Assembly: GCA_905214495.1 (NCBI GenBank) | Contig: CAJMLW010000003.1 | Coordinates: 54,439 to 118,438, forward strand | Length of the DNA: 64,000 bases | Direction of reading: 5' to 3' | Source of the DNA: an uncultured bacterium | GTDB lineage: Bacteria > Bacillota > Negativicutes > Veillonellales > Veillonellaceae | In this document: in pieces, positions 43,157 to 51,600 of the stretch | How the letters are laid out: every line of letters begins with the position of its first letter | Position numbering within the stretch: the first letter of the stretch is position 1 | Position numbers and translations under genes: made by a program | Notes under the pieces: model-generated | The model's input: only the letters and a program-made list of their open reading frames with translations | Databases searched by the model: none | What the model was told of the DNA's origin: nothing

Positions 43157-44281
43157 ATGAATCCAGGTTTAGTGCGCCAAATTAATAATATCGTTAGACC
43201 CTACCGTAAAGCGCGGATGGGTTTGCTCATCGTGATTAGTAATCCTGTAGGTCAAAGTGGACCGACGCCGTCGTTGGCATGGCAGTATATGGTTGGTCGA
43301 AATTGGTATAAGCATACGATTCATGGCACGGCGGCTGTGAATGGCGTACATGGGCATCAGCCTGTGGAGATGACCTTGTTTGCATGGCCTGAGGATAGAA
43401 TTGCAGATTGGCATAGCGTGGGTGGATGGTACACGCAGCAGTATGGATATCCTTGCGTTCTATGTGTGTCGCCTACGGGGCATACTAAGATGCTTCGTTA
43501 TGATAATGGTGTGATGCGTTATGGTGATGACCTAGGGCCTTGGAACCCCCATCAGATTGAGGATTATGGTAGCACTGTTTTAGGTAAAAGCTACGCTTGT
43601 ACGGCCATTGATGCTGATTATCGTCGTATGCAATTTCCTGAGTTCAATCGTCAAGATGGTTCTCATTTTGGTGCTTTATCTGATTATATTGGTAGTGAAT
43701 ATATCTTACTGTTCCCCAAAAGGCGTATTAGTTTACTGCGTAGAGGAATATGGCGTCATTCGATTGAAGACCTCGCCAACATATGTAATGTTCCCTTTGA
43801 TATAGTGGAACAAACCTATCTTGATGAGCCTGATAATTCAATGGTATATAGGGAAACCTTTTATGCCCTTTATGTCCGAAAATCAAAATTACAAGAAGTA
43901 TTTGGCGCTTTTAAACGGACTCTTATGACTAGAGTGATTACTTGGGCGCTTTGTATCACACCAAGAGGGTATATGTATCATATTTCTCCATGCACTAATA
44001 GTAATACTGGGCTAACAATAAGTACCTTGCCTAACATTGCATATGACCCGCACGCCGATGAGTTTTTGGCCCTTCTCGCTAAAGATAAATGGGAACTGTG
44101 TGGTAACTATGGACTATTTTCACTCGATAAATACAAATCATTTATGGAAACACAAGATTGTTACATCCAAACAATTTCTCCCCATGCAGAATTTGACTAT
44201 TGTCCTCCATCAGTTATGACTGTCATAGCAGGGCACAATATAATTCAGAACTTACTGAAAACACCCTGTGTATGGGCATAA
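43157..44281 (+). CDS. Unrecognised cytoplasmic protein between two secreted paralogues
   Basis: 374 residues, no signal peptide. I cannot assign a family. Visible features: aromatic-rich N-terminal third (SLAWQYMVGRNWYKHTIHGT; GGWYTQQYGYPCVLCVSP), a predicted helix pair in the middle (RRGIWRHSIEDLANICNVPF), and Cys-containing C-terminus. The protein appears to have two halves that each start with a basic helix. Start ATG 43157 has AAAGGGGG upstream. It is transcribed with, and 122 bases before, the secreted gene at 44404. Confidence 0.65.
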   Translation: MNPGLVRQINNIVRPYRKARMGLLIVISNPVGQSGPTPSLAWQYMVGRNWYKHTIHGTAAVNGVHGHQPVEMTLFAWPEDRIADWHSVGGWYTQQYGYPCVLCVSPTGHTKMLRYDNGVMRYGDDLGPWNPHQIEDYGSTVLGKSYACTAIDADYRRMQFPEFNRQDGSHFGALSDYIGSEYILLFPKRRISLLRRGIWRHSIEDLANICNVPFDIVEQTYLDEPDNSMVYRETFYALYVRKSKLQEVFGAFKRTLMTRVITWALCITPRGYMYHISPCTNSNTGLTISTLPNIAYDPHADEFLALLAKDKWELCGNYGLFSLDKYKSFMETQDCYIQTISPHAEFDYCPPSVMTVIAGHNIIQNLLKTPCVWA

Positions 44282-44403
44282 AAATTGCATATATATCGTC
44301 AAATACGAATAAACGATAAAACCATAGGCACAATGCTTTTTAGCATAGTATACTTATACTAAGAAGGGTTGTTCTTATTTTATATTGAGAGAAGAGGCAT
44401 AGT

Positions 44404-45657
44404 ATGATGCGACGTAGGTTATTTCTGATGGCGCTGGCGTTAGCTTTCACTATGAATGTTAATGCCGTAGAGATTGAGGTGTCGACTGGTCAACCTCTTG
44501 TACCTGGTGCAGACAGGAAAATTCCTGTAAATGCCTATGAAAATTATTCACATCTTAATGAACCAGCTATTAAGGAAGTGGAAGCATATGTAGCGTATGT
44601 TAAGTCCCATCCGAGGGCCTCAGATTCATTGATAGAAAAAATTAATCAAGAGAAACCGGGATATGATAAAGCCGTTAGATTAGCAGAGTTTTCACAATCT
44701 ACTGTTGTTCTAGTGCATGATGAAGCCAATGCGATTCGTTTCTCTATGCCTGATGTAAGTATTCGAGGCGACGTGATTACATCAAATACAGAAAAAGGAC
44801 CATTATATGCCATTCGGAGTCTTACCGGATTTTTGCTTGTAGGTCCTCCTCATGGTAAGCAAATAAAAGGTTATGAGCATGGAACGTATACATATGAGGA
44901 TTTAAAACAGGCTTCTTGGAAATTCATGTCAGATTCTAAAGAACATGTGATGTATACCGAATTTATTTTACCTGATTCTAATCGTGCGTATGGCATTACA
45001 TATGGTCGTTCTGTGATGAAAAATGATCCATTTCAAAATCAACCTGCTGAAGTGGTTATGAGCAATTATATTATTCCGTCCGTTCAATCGCTATCTGGCT
45101 TGGATTCTTATTCTAAGGCTGAAAGCTGGGGTAATTTTAAATATCGTATTCCTAAAACGGCTAAATTGATTAGTCAAACTATAGAAGATGGTCGGTATGA
45201 GGTGTGGATCTATGAAGATAAAGGGATAATGATTCGCGTAATACGGCATGTATTAAAAAAAGATAATATAGATCGTTCTATTGCTACATTTCAAATATTA
45301 TGGTTCTTGGATAAATATGGCGAACTCGATATACCTACACAATATGCGACTATATGGAATAACGGTTTACCAGGATTTTTGATTGATCGCCAAATTACTA
45401 ATGGTCAGTCTTATTTAAGACATTACACAAAAGATTCAGTGTATGCTTATAGTTATCGAATTCTTTATGATGAAAGTATATCCTCATATAAACATAAACA
45501 GTTGAGAGATATGATTGAATATATAAGCTTTGATAATACTAGAGCGCATCAAAAAGAACCGAAATGGAGAGTAGACGGGAAGTATAAGGAGCAGTTAGAA
45601 TTAAATCCGGATTATATTCCTTGGTATATGAATAAAATTGCACTTTATAATCAGTAA
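44404..45657 (+). CDS. Large secreted protein, paralogue of the 41613 gene
   Basis: 417 residues, signal peptide MMRRRLFLMALALAFTMNVN with cleavage after A, mature part VEIEVSTGQPLVPGADRKIP. Paralogue of the protein at 41613 (shared blocks PSVQSL, KYRIPK, YATIWNNGLPG, LRDMIEYI). Its signal peptide also resembles that of the broken gene at 40332 (LA(V)ALAFT), so local duplication and shuffling of secreted genes has probably occurred. Family and role unknown; surface or periplasmic location is inferred. Confidence 0.75.
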   Translation: MMRRRLFLMALALAFTMNVNAVEIEVSTGQPLVPGADRKIPVNAYENYSHLNEPAIKEVEAYVAYVKSHPRASDSLIEKINQEKPGYDKAVRLAEFSQSTVVLVHDEANAIRFSMPDVSIRGDVITSNTEKGPLYAIRSLTGFLLVGPPHGKQIKGYEHGTYTYEDLKQASWKFMSDSKEHVMYTEFILPDSNRAYGITYGRSVMKNDPFQNQPAEVVMSNYIIPSVQSLSGLDSYSKAESWGNFKYRIPKTAKLISQTIEDGRYEVWIYEDKGIMIRVIRHVLKKDNIDRSIATFQILWFLDKYGELDIPTQYATIWNNGLPGFLIDRQITNGQSYLRHYTKDSVYAYSYRILYDESISSYKHKQLRDMIEYISFDNTRAHQKEPKWRVDGKYKEQLELNPDYIPWYMNKIALYNQ

Positions 45658-45697
45658 GATTATATTGATTTATAGCTTGAGAGACTAGGAGAGAATA

Positions 45698-45820
45698 ATG
45701 AGAACAAAATGTATAGTACTTAGTGTAGCTACGGCGTTACTACTGGCAGGTAATGTAAGCTCCATTGCAGATGCTAGTTGGTTTAGTAAACTACGGACGA
45801 TATATAAAATAATAAATTGA
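45698..45820 (+). CDS. Small secreted peptide
   Basis: 40 residues: MRTKCIVLSVATALLLAGNV, SSIADASWFSKLRTIYKIIN. The first 27 look like a signal peptide with cleavage after ADA, leaving a 13-residue basic, amphipathic end. TAGGAGAGAAT provides a ribosome binding site. It follows the large secreted gene by 40 bases and may be co-transcribed. It could instead be the truncated start of a larger secreted protein. Confidence 0.5.
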   Translation: MRTKCIVLSVATALLLAGNVSSIADASWFSKLRTIYKIIN

Positions 45821-45895
45821 AATTAATCGATATATCTGCTACACTATATATATGAATAATGATTCTTAGTGTTATATGTAGATAAAGGAGTTCCT

Positions 45896-46249
45896 ATGTT
45901 ATTTGTAGAATATCCAAAATGCACAACTTGCAAAAAAGCAAAGAAGTTCTTAGACGATCATCACATTGAATATACGGACCGTGATATTAAATCTGAAAAC
46001 CCTACAGCTGAGGAAATCGCTGCATGGTACCCTCAATCTGGGAAGGATTTGAAAGCGTTCTTTAACACGTCTGGCTTGATTTATCGTGAGCAACAATTAA
46101 AGGATAAGTTGCCAGGTCTTAGCGAAGAGGAAAAACTCGCTTTATTAGCATCCAATGGTATGCTCGTAAAACGACCAATCTTGGTATTAGAGGATAAGGT
46201 ATTAGTTGGGTTTAAGGAAAAAGAGTGGATTGAAGCGTTACATTTATAA
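45896..46249 (+). CDS. ArsC/Spx-family thioredoxin-fold protein
   Basis: 117 residues: MLFVEYPKCTTCKKAKKFLD with a CxxC redox motif, then NPTAEEIAAWYPQSGKDLKA and MLVKRPILVLEDKVLVGFKE. This is the YffB/Spx-like branch of arsenate-reductase family proteins; the RP motif (KRPIL) is present. Without the Spx RNA-polymerase contact sequence it is probably a stand-alone reductase of unknown substrate. AAAGGAG precedes ATG 45896; the upstream in-frame ATG is less well placed. Confidence 0.85.
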   Translation: MLFVEYPKCTTCKKAKKFLDDHHIEYTDRDIKSENPTAEEIAAWYPQSGKDLKAFFNTSGLIYREQQLKDKLPGLSEEEKLALLASNGMLVKRPILVLEDKVLVGFKEKEWIEALHL

Positions 46250-46369
46250 TTTGTGAAACACTTAGGTCATTATGACGATCAGTCCTGCCAAGTAAACTCT
46301 CTAAGTATGTAATAGTAAAAAATATGTTATAATTAATATACTATTTATAATTTAGAGAGTGTGTTTATT

Positions 46370-46795
46370 ATGCATATTACAAAGCCTCTACTATGGCTGT
46401 TAGAACCGTATATCGTATACAAAGCTTATTTGTGGGGGCTTCGTTTTTATTCGCATCCTGTGACTTGGGAAGGGGAACCTGATTGGTTTTCTTTAACGCT
46501 AACCACATTACTTGCCATTGATGCCATCGTATTACCCCTAGTATTGCTATATTTGCCCGCGTGCAATCCAGATAAGGACGTTCCTAGATGGATTTTAAAA
46601 ATCGTTAGCCCTCTAGATCGTTTTGTGGATTGGGTTGAAAGTAAACAACTTGGGGCCGTATGGATGAAAATTATCGGTGCCTTATGGGCCTTTTTTATAT
46701 ACCTCGTGCCTATCTATATCGGTGGACAATTAGCTATGGCCGTTGTTGTAGCACTTATTTATGATGTACTCACCTGGGCAACCATGCAAGTATAA
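46370..46795 (+). CDS. Small multi-pass membrane protein
   Basis: 141 residues with three to four hydrophobic helices (about 5-25, 40-65, 100-140). The segment YLPACNPDKDVPRWILKIVS has a counterpart in the protein at 62738 (YWKKLNPNAKAPFWVRHLSE), so the two appear to be distant paralogues sharing a P-x-W loop. No known family. GAGAGTG upstream; the GTG at 46361 is an alternative start. Confidence 0.6.
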   Translation: MHITKPLLWLLEPYIVYKAYLWGLRFYSHPVTWEGEPDWFSLTLTTLLAIDAIVLPLVLLYLPACNPDKDVPRWILKIVSPLDRFVDWVESKQLGAVWMKIIGALWAFFIYLVPIYIGGQLAMAVVVALIYDVLTWATMQV

Positions 46796-46843
46796 TTAAT
46801 CCATATAGGAAATTGTGGAATCCTTATATAAATATAGAAATAG

Positions 46844-46893
46844 AAAAATCGCGACTAGTTAATTAGTTTCTAATCAACTAGTCGCGATTTTTA
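46844..46893 (+). terminator. Terminator with 22-bp stem
   Basis: AAAAATCGCGACTAGTTAAT and a complement ending TTTTTAA; one mismatch in 22. It closes the small membrane protein gene. Confidence 0.88.
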
Positions 46894-46924
46894 ATTTATT
46901 AGACACCAGTAAGTCCTTTTTAGA

Positions 46925-46970
46925 ATTAGAACAGGCCTGTATTAATTTGTAGTACACATATATTTGTCCT
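46925..46970. repeat. AGAACAGGCCTGT palindrome with flanking motif, locus 2
   Basis: ATTAGAACAGGCCTGTATTAAT followed by TACACATATATTTGTCC, matching the arrangement at 13432 (palindrome, then ACACTATATATGTCC). About 180 bases upstream of the broken P-type ATPase gene. Confidence 0.65.
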
Positions 46971-47130
46971 TGAAAACATATCCTATAGGATATATAGTGA
47001 AGTTAATAAGTATACAACTATGGGTATATAAACAATAAACAATGAATAGTAAACAATGAACAAGGATAAACAAGGAATAAGCGAAGAAAAGAATTGATTT
47101 ATTGATAAGCTTTCACAGGAGGTACATATT

Positions 47131-47460
47131 ATGGTAACGTGGAATGAAGCAAAAGAATGGTTCGCAGATCATAGTGAATAAGTCACATTGGCCATCGTGT
47201 CCAATTACACATCTCATCATGAAGCGCCTTTGACAGCTGTTGAGGATGTTACCATCGTTCCTGGTAAAGGTCTTGAGGCTACTATGAATGGTGAAAGCCG
47301 TGATGTAGTAGACGATTTACATAGTCTTAATGTGGCACCTGTATTGCTTACCGGTGATCATGGAACAACGGCTCAACACATTGCAAAACGACTCAATATG
47401 AGCCATGTTATAGCAGATTGTTTGTCAGAAGATAAGATGAACACTGTATCTACATTATAA
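47131..47460 (+). pseudogene. Remnant of a heavy-metal P-type ATPase
   Basis: Starts MVTWNEAKEWFADHSE after CAGGAGG and meets TAA at codon 17. The same frame goes on with APLTAVEDVTIVPGKGLEAT, then VAPVLLTGDHGTTAQHIAKR and SHVIADCLSEDKMNTV, which are the P-type ATPase blocks (PGKGV, LTGD, VIAE..P-DK). The DKTGT phosphorylation site and all membrane helices are gone, with internal deletions between blocks. Most similar to copper or cadmium/zinc exporters. Its N-terminus is like that of the protein at 48356. Confidence 0.85.
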
Positions 47461-47534
47461 CAAGCGGGTCATGTAGTCGCTATGATTGGAACTCTGCATT
47501 ATTATTGTCTTATACTCTCAAAAGGAGGTTTATA

Positions 47535-48125
47535 ATGAATACATTAGAATGCATAAAAACACGTCATAGTACACGTAAATTCAAACCTGAACCGGTTGCA
47601 CAAGAATTGCTCGACACCGTTATCGATGCAGGTTGTCGCGCGCCAACAGGGGGCAATTTACAACCTACACATTTTATGGTCATTACCAATCCGAATGTGT
47701 TGAAAGAACTAGTAACCCTTGTCCAAGAAGAGTATGGTAAAACGGAAGTAACGGAACAAACACCGCCATACATGGTGAATATCATCAAAATGTCCAAAGA
47801 AGGCAAATTTGTATTCCACTACAATGCACCGGTGCTCATCGTATTGGCCCATAAACCTGTGTTAGCCAATAATTTCTCTGACACAGCTTGTGCTATGGAA
47901 AACATGATGCTTGCCTGCAATGAACTAGACTTGGGATCCTGCTGGGTTAACCAATTGCGTCACCTACAAGAAAACGAACGCATAATCAGACGCCTTCGCG
48001 AACTCGGCATGGGCGATGATGAAAAAGTATATGCTAGCCTTGCTCTTGGCTATCCAGACTTGCCAAATGGATTAAACCGCAGAGAACTCGACATCAAAGG
48101 AAATCCGGTAACTTATATTGACTAA
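47535..48125 (+). CDS. Nitroreductase family FMN protein
   Basis: 196 residues: MNTLECIKTRHSTRKFKPEP (phosphate-binding RHSxRKF), CRAPTGGNLQPTHFMVI (FMN site), then LEDTAC-like and DLGSCWVNQLRHLQ near 130, and LALGYPDLPNG near the end. These are the landmarks of NADH- or NADPH-dependent nitro/flavin reductases. AAAGGAGG before ATG 47535 fixes the start. Single gene with its own terminator. The physiological substrate is unknown. Confidence 0.9.
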   Translation: MNTLECIKTRHSTRKFKPEPVAQELLDTVIDAGCRAPTGGNLQPTHFMVITNPNVLKELVTLVQEEYGKTEVTEQTPPYMVNIIKMSKEGKFVFHYNAPVLIVLAHKPVLANNFSDTACAMENMMLACNELDLGSCWVNQLRHLQENERIIRRLRELGMGDDEKVYASLALGYPDLPNGLNRRELDIKGNPVTYID

Positions 48126-48137
48126 CAACTACATATT

Positions 48138-48163
48138 AAAGGGTCGCGTAAGCGGCCCTTTTT
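48138..48163 (+). terminator. Terminator after the nitroreductase gene
   Basis: AAAGGGTCGC-GTAA-GCGGCCCTTTTT. Confidence 0.9.
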
Positions 48164-48235
48164 GTTTCCCCTTATAATGGATTTTATTCTAAAAAATATT
48201 AGGAACTTATAGTAACTGCAAATTTTGTACTTGCT

Positions 48236-48332
48236 AATATACCTATACTGGTATATAGTATAAGTAAGAATTAATACCTATGGGGGTATAAAAATATTAG
48301 TAAAAATGTTATTACTAATATTTTTACTAATG
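48236..48332. promoter_or_regulatory. Copper-operator-like palindromes and inverted repeat
   Basis: Three elements in a row: ATATACCTATACTGGTATAT (near 48238-48257), ATACCTATGGGGGTAT (about 48276-48292) and ATTAGTAAAAAT-N12-ATTTTTACTAAT (about 48297-48332). The second resembles CsoR-type copper operators (TACC..TATG..GGGTA), and the first has the same half-site spacing. All lie upstream of the gene at 48356, whose N-terminus matches the broken metal ATPase. Assignment is by consensus recall. Confidence 0.5.
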
Positions 48333-48355
48333 ATACGGTTTAGTTGGAGGCAACT

Positions 48356-48565
48356 ATGGTAACGCGAAGTACAATAAAAGACTGGTTTGTAAATCATACG
48401 AAACTAATACAAAAGGTAATGAACACACTAGATCATACAGATGTAGTATTTATGCCTGTTATGCCCATCCAATGGAATAGCATATCGCAAGAAGCTTTAA
48501 CCTGGACCATGCTCGTTGATATGGCTGCGGTAGACAAAGAAACAACTTATACATATCATAACTAA
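48356..48565 (+). CDS. Small protein with N-terminus like the broken metal ATPase
   Basis: 69 residues: MVTRSTIKDWFVNHTKLIQK and DVVFMPVMPIQWNSISQEAL with a short tail. Its first 16 residues align with the start of the pseudogene at 47131 (MVT..xKxWFxxH). I do not know the family. Preceded by TTGGAGG and by copper-operator-like palindromes, so it may be a metal-regulated small protein, or itself a shortened gene. Confidence 0.55.
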   Translation: MVTRSTIKDWFVNHTKLIQKVMNTLDHTDVVFMPVMPIQWNSISQEALTWTMLVDMAAVDKETTYTYHN

Positions 48566-48596
48566 GGATATATTTAGTACCAAACGAACTCAATAC

Positions 48597-48668
48597 AAAA
48601 GGGCATATGGGATAGCATATCAAGAATCAGAATGAATTTTGATGTGCTGTCCCATATGCCCTTTTTTC
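48597..48668 (+). terminator. Long hairpin terminator
   Basis: AAAAGGGCATATGGGATAGC (to about 48623) and a complement ending CCCTTTTTTCC, two G-U type differences, 15-base loop. It has no family core, unlike the element that follows. Confidence 0.85.
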
Positions 48669-48675
48669 CTTTCTA

Positions 48676-48813
48676 ATCTTTGTAAATTCTTAAAGCACTT
48701 AGTATGTGGAATAGATGAGGGGGTAAAATGACTTCGGGCTCCGCTTGCGCAGTAGCGTGTCATTTTTCCCCCTCATCTATGAGCTTATAAGTTGCTGAAG
48801 AATTTACAAAGAT
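48676..48813. repeat. Nested palindromic repeat, copy 9 (B-type core)
   Basis: Inner arms ATAGATGAGGGGGTAAAATG (from 48711) and the complement (48759-48780) match at 21 of 22. The core starts GACTTCGGGCTCCGC and ends AGTAGCGTGTC, the B type seen at 8.45 kb in reverse. Outer arms ATCTTTGTAAATTCTT (48676-48691) and complement (48798-48813) are perfect. Confidence 0.88.
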
Positions 48814-48888
48814 GTATTGACCGCTTAATGGAAAATTGTGTACAATTATTTTAAAAATATTAATGTGTGTGTAATGGAGGGTTAGTTA

Positions 48889-49410
48889 ATGGCAAAAATA
48901 GGTACATTGGCAAGTTATAATCGCGTTTCAGAGGTTCCAGAAGATGATTATTTAATGTTGGAAAATCAATTGGGATTTCCTTTGTATGTAGTAGCTAAGG
49001 AAATCGTAAATGCTTATCGCCCACATTTGGAACCTTTGAATTTGACATATACGCAATACATCGTCATGATGGCGTTGTGGCAATATGGTGAATTGTCTGT
49101 TAAGGAATTGGGCAAGGTGTTACGTCTTGATTCCGGTACATTGACGCCGTTGCTTAAGAAATTAGAACTAAAAGGTTTCTTAAAACGTAAACGCAGTCGT
49201 AATGATGAACGTGTTGTCATGGTTATTCTTTCAGAAGAAGGCCAAACCCTTCGCAAGGAAGCTATCGAAGTACCTAAAAAACTAGTGGCTAGCACGCAAG
49301 AAATTTTTACTGTTCATGAAGCTGTTGAATTAAGAAAATTGCTTAATAAATTATTAGATACCATCGATGCAGTTCATGGTGTTATCAATCCTGAAGATAT
49401 TAAACGCTAA
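48889..49410 (+). CDS. MarR-family regulator, OhrR-like without the sensing cysteine
   Basis: 173 residues with a winged helix (ELSVKELGKVLRLDSGTLTP, LLKKLELKGFLKRKRSRNDE; wing RNDERVV). The start of the sensor region, MLENQLGFPLYVVAKEIVN, follows the OhrR pattern LxxQLCFxLY, but Gly29 stands where OhrR has its peroxide-reactive Cys. It should bind DNA but not sense organic peroxide by the usual route. Neighbouring target may be the secreted gene 85 bases downstream. ATG 48889 follows GGAGGGTTAGTT. Confidence 0.88.
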   Translation: MAKIGTLASYNRVSEVPEDDYLMLENQLGFPLYVVAKEIVNAYRPHLEPLNLTYTQYIVMMALWQYGELSVKELGKVLRLDSGTLTPLLKKLELKGFLKRKRSRNDERVVMVILSEEGQTLRKEAIEVPKKLVASTQEIFTVHEAVELRKLLNKLLDTIDAVHGVINPEDIKR

Positions 49411-49495
49411 ATATGATATAATTTAATTAGATATTGTATTATTGGGTCATTGGGAGTAGACCTAGTGTTACCCGTTTAGGATGGAGGCGAACATT

Positions 49496-49927
49496 ATGAA
49501 TAAGAAATTAGTTACTACATTTGCTCTTGCAGCAACATTATTAGTTGGTTCTGTGGCGAGTGCTGCTAACTGGAACGGTTTGTCAAATTATCCAGAAGTG
49601 CCAAACAGTGCGAACGGTACAGAAACTTACTACTTCGACAAAGCATCTCAATTTGATTTGATCGATGATAGCCGCAACTATGTATTCGGTATTAATGTAG
49701 TAAATATGCATAACAACCAATACGGCGAAGCTACATTGTTCAAATATATTGTGCATCCTAGCTTGCACACTGTATATCGCTTTGCTCCAGATGGCCAATT
49801 GTACCAAATCAATCCTGGCACAAACGAATTCAACATGTTCAAAGCTGCTTGGAAAGAAGTATATGGCACAGATTTTGCATTCCCTGATGTAAATGCTGTT
49901 CCTGCAACTGTAAACGTTCATGCATGA
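49496..49927 (+). CDS. Small secreted protein
   Basis: 143 residues, signal peptide MNKKLVTTFALAATLLVGSV with cleavage after ASA, then ANWNGLSNYPEVPNSANGTE and TYYFDKASQFDLID. The W-x-x-(L/V) start and the aromatic-Asp-x2-S motif recall the Adhesin_E-like paralogues at 21136 and 21947, but similarity is weak. TGGAGGCG precedes ATG 49496. Follows the MarR gene and is ended by a hairpin. Confidence 0.7.
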   Translation: MNKKLVTTFALAATLLVGSVASAANWNGLSNYPEVPNSANGTETYYFDKASQFDLIDDSRNYVFGINVVNMHNNQYGEATLFKYIVHPSLHTVYRFAPDGQLYQINPGTNEFNMFKAAWKEVYGTDFAFPDVNAVPATVNVHA

Positions 49928-49954
49928 TAATTAAATACTTATAATGATACGTAT

Positions 49955-49994
49955 AATGGTGAAAGTTCTTTATAAGGGGCTTTCACCATTGTTG
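49955..49994 (+). terminator. Terminator
   Basis: AATGGTGAAAG and CTTTCACCATT around TTCTTTATAAGGGG, then GTTGT; weak T-run. Confidence 0.6.
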
Positions 49995-50047
49995 TATATA
50001 TATGAATGTATAGATATCATATAATTATGATGTTGATAGATTGTATA

Positions 50048-50096
50048 TTAGTTGAAAGCCTATTAATTATATGTTAGGTGAAAGCTTAATAATTAT
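50048..50096. promoter_or_regulatory. Tandem direct repeat upstream of the CMD gene
   Basis: TTAGTTGAAAGCCTATTAAT and TTAGGTGAAAGCTTAATAAT, 26-base period, just before the ribosome binding site (AGGAGG). Possible activator or repressor site. Confidence 0.45.
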
Positions 50097-50110
50097 TTTA
50101 GGAGGTAAGG

Positions 50111-50881
50111 ATGGCAAAATCTGAATTTGCGCAAGCCTATACGGAACGCATGTTTCCCGATATTGCATCGCCAGCGGGATATATAGATCCTGAGTTTGAA
50201 GATTTATTTGAAAACTTTGCCTTTCACGAGGTCATTACGGAGGATGGCTGTAATGTAGCAGCCCATAGTCGTTTCTTGGCCATTTTAGCTACCTTGGTTG
50301 GGGCAGGTGCCACAGATGAATACTCGTTGATGATGCCAGCTGCATTAAATTTTGGTGTCATTCCCGATGAAATCGTAGAACTTATTTATCAAGCGGTACC
50401 GTATCTTGGCATTGGTCGCGTTCGTCCGTTCTTTAAGATTACTAATAAGATACTCGATTACCGAGATGAAGAAATTCAAAACCCTCATCGCAGCACGATC
50501 ACTAGTGAAAATCGCCTTGAAAAGGGCGTTGAAAAGCAAGTGGAAATCTGGGGCGAAGGGATGCGGAACTTTTACCAATCAGGTCCAGAAGATACGCGTC
50601 ACATTAATAAATGGTTATCCAACATGTTTGGTGATTACTATACGCGTAAGGGTCTTAGTATCAAACAACGCGAGCTTATTACGTTCTGTTTCCTCATGGC
50701 CCAAGGAGGCTGTGAAGCGCAGCTCAAAGCGCATGTCATTGGTAATTTGAATGTAGGAAATGATAAGAAATTTTTGATTAGCATTGCGTCCCAATGTGTA
50801 CCGTATATTGGTTATCCCCGTGTGTTGAACGCATTGTCTTGCATTAATGCAGGCTTTGCCGAATGGGAAGCAAATCAATAA
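50111..50881 (+). CDS. Carboxymuconolactone decarboxylase (CMD) family protein
   Basis: 256 residues with two CMD/AhpD-like helical repeats (about 30-110 and 165-250). The first contains SRFLAILATLVGAGATDEYS; the second, LSIKQRELITFCFLMAQGGC and EAQLKAHVIGNLNVGN, keeps the Glu-x4-His pair seen in gamma-carboxymuconolactone decarboxylases. The CxxC of AhpD is absent, so peroxidase activity is unlikely. AGGAGG precedes ATG 50111. Substrate unknown. The next gene follows after 60 bases. Confidence 0.85.
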   Translation: MAKSEFAQAYTERMFPDIASPAGYIDPEFEDLFENFAFHEVITEDGCNVAAHSRFLAILATLVGAGATDEYSLMMPAALNFGVIPDEIVELIYQAVPYLGIGRVRPFFKITNKILDYRDEEIQNPHRSTITSENRLEKGVEKQVEIWGEGMRNFYQSGPEDTRHINKWLSNMFGDYYTRKGLSIKQRELITFCFLMAQGGCEAQLKAHVIGNLNVGNDKKFLISIASQCVPYIGYPRVLNALSCINAGFAEWEANQ

Positions 50882-50941
50882 ATGGAAAATAAATCAATAA
50901 ATGATGTAGTAGCCAAGTGCTATTAGATAACAAGGAGTAGT

Positions 50942-51574
50942 ATGATTCTTTCTGGATTAAGTTTAATTATGATTATTGCGTCCATTCCGGCGCTGATCAT
51001 CGCGGCCGCAGGGCATGAGTATGCCCACGCTAAGGTGGCGGATTTACTGGGTGACCCTACACCGCGTATGATGGGGCGCCTTACGATGAACCCTTTTGTA
51101 CACCTTGATCTCATTGGATCCTTGGCCTTGATTATAGGTGGATTTGGCTGGGCCAAACCCGTTGTTGTAAATCCCACCAATTTTAAGGACCCGCGGACCG
51201 ATGATATGATTGTATCCATCGCAGGGCCTATGGCGAATCTTGTGATGGCCTTTATCGGCTACGTTGTTATGCGATGCCTCGAAGCGGCGAACTTGTTGGG
51301 CAATGATTCCTTGTACCTCGTTTTGTTTCTCATTGTCGTATACAACATTAACTTTGCCATCTTAAATTTAATGCCTGTACCACCCCTCGATGGCAGCCAT
51401 ATTTTGATGAACTTCTTGCCTCTTAAATGGCAAATTCATGTAGCGCGATTTAGCATGGTTTCCTTGCTCATCTTAATCGTTATATTAAATTCACCGATTG
51501 CTTTGCATATCTTTGTGCCCTTGCAAAAATCGATTCTCGGTGGTTTTGAAAATATCGTTAACTTGGTGCTATAA
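50942..51574 (+). CDS. Site-2 protease family (M50) membrane metalloprotease
   Basis: 210 residues, about six membrane helices. GHEYAHAKVADLLGDPTPR holds the zinc motif HExxH (His25, Glu26, His29) and NLMPVPPLDGSHIL the third ligand Asp. It is the short YwhC-like type without a PDZ domain. It would cut substrates within the membrane, client unknown. CAAGGAG precedes ATG 50942. A terminator follows. Confidence 0.92.
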   Translation: MILSGLSLIMIIASIPALIIAAAGHEYAHAKVADLLGDPTPRMMGRLTMNPFVHLDLIGSLALIIGGFGWAKPVVVNPTNFKDPRTDDMIVSIAGPMANLVMAFIGYVVMRCLEAANLLGNDSLYLVLFLIVVYNINFAILNLMPVPPLDGSHILMNFLPLKWQIHVARFSMVSLLILIVILNSPIALHIFVPLQKSILGGFENIVNLVL

Positions 51575-51600
51575 CCCAATAAAACAGCCTTTTAAACTTA

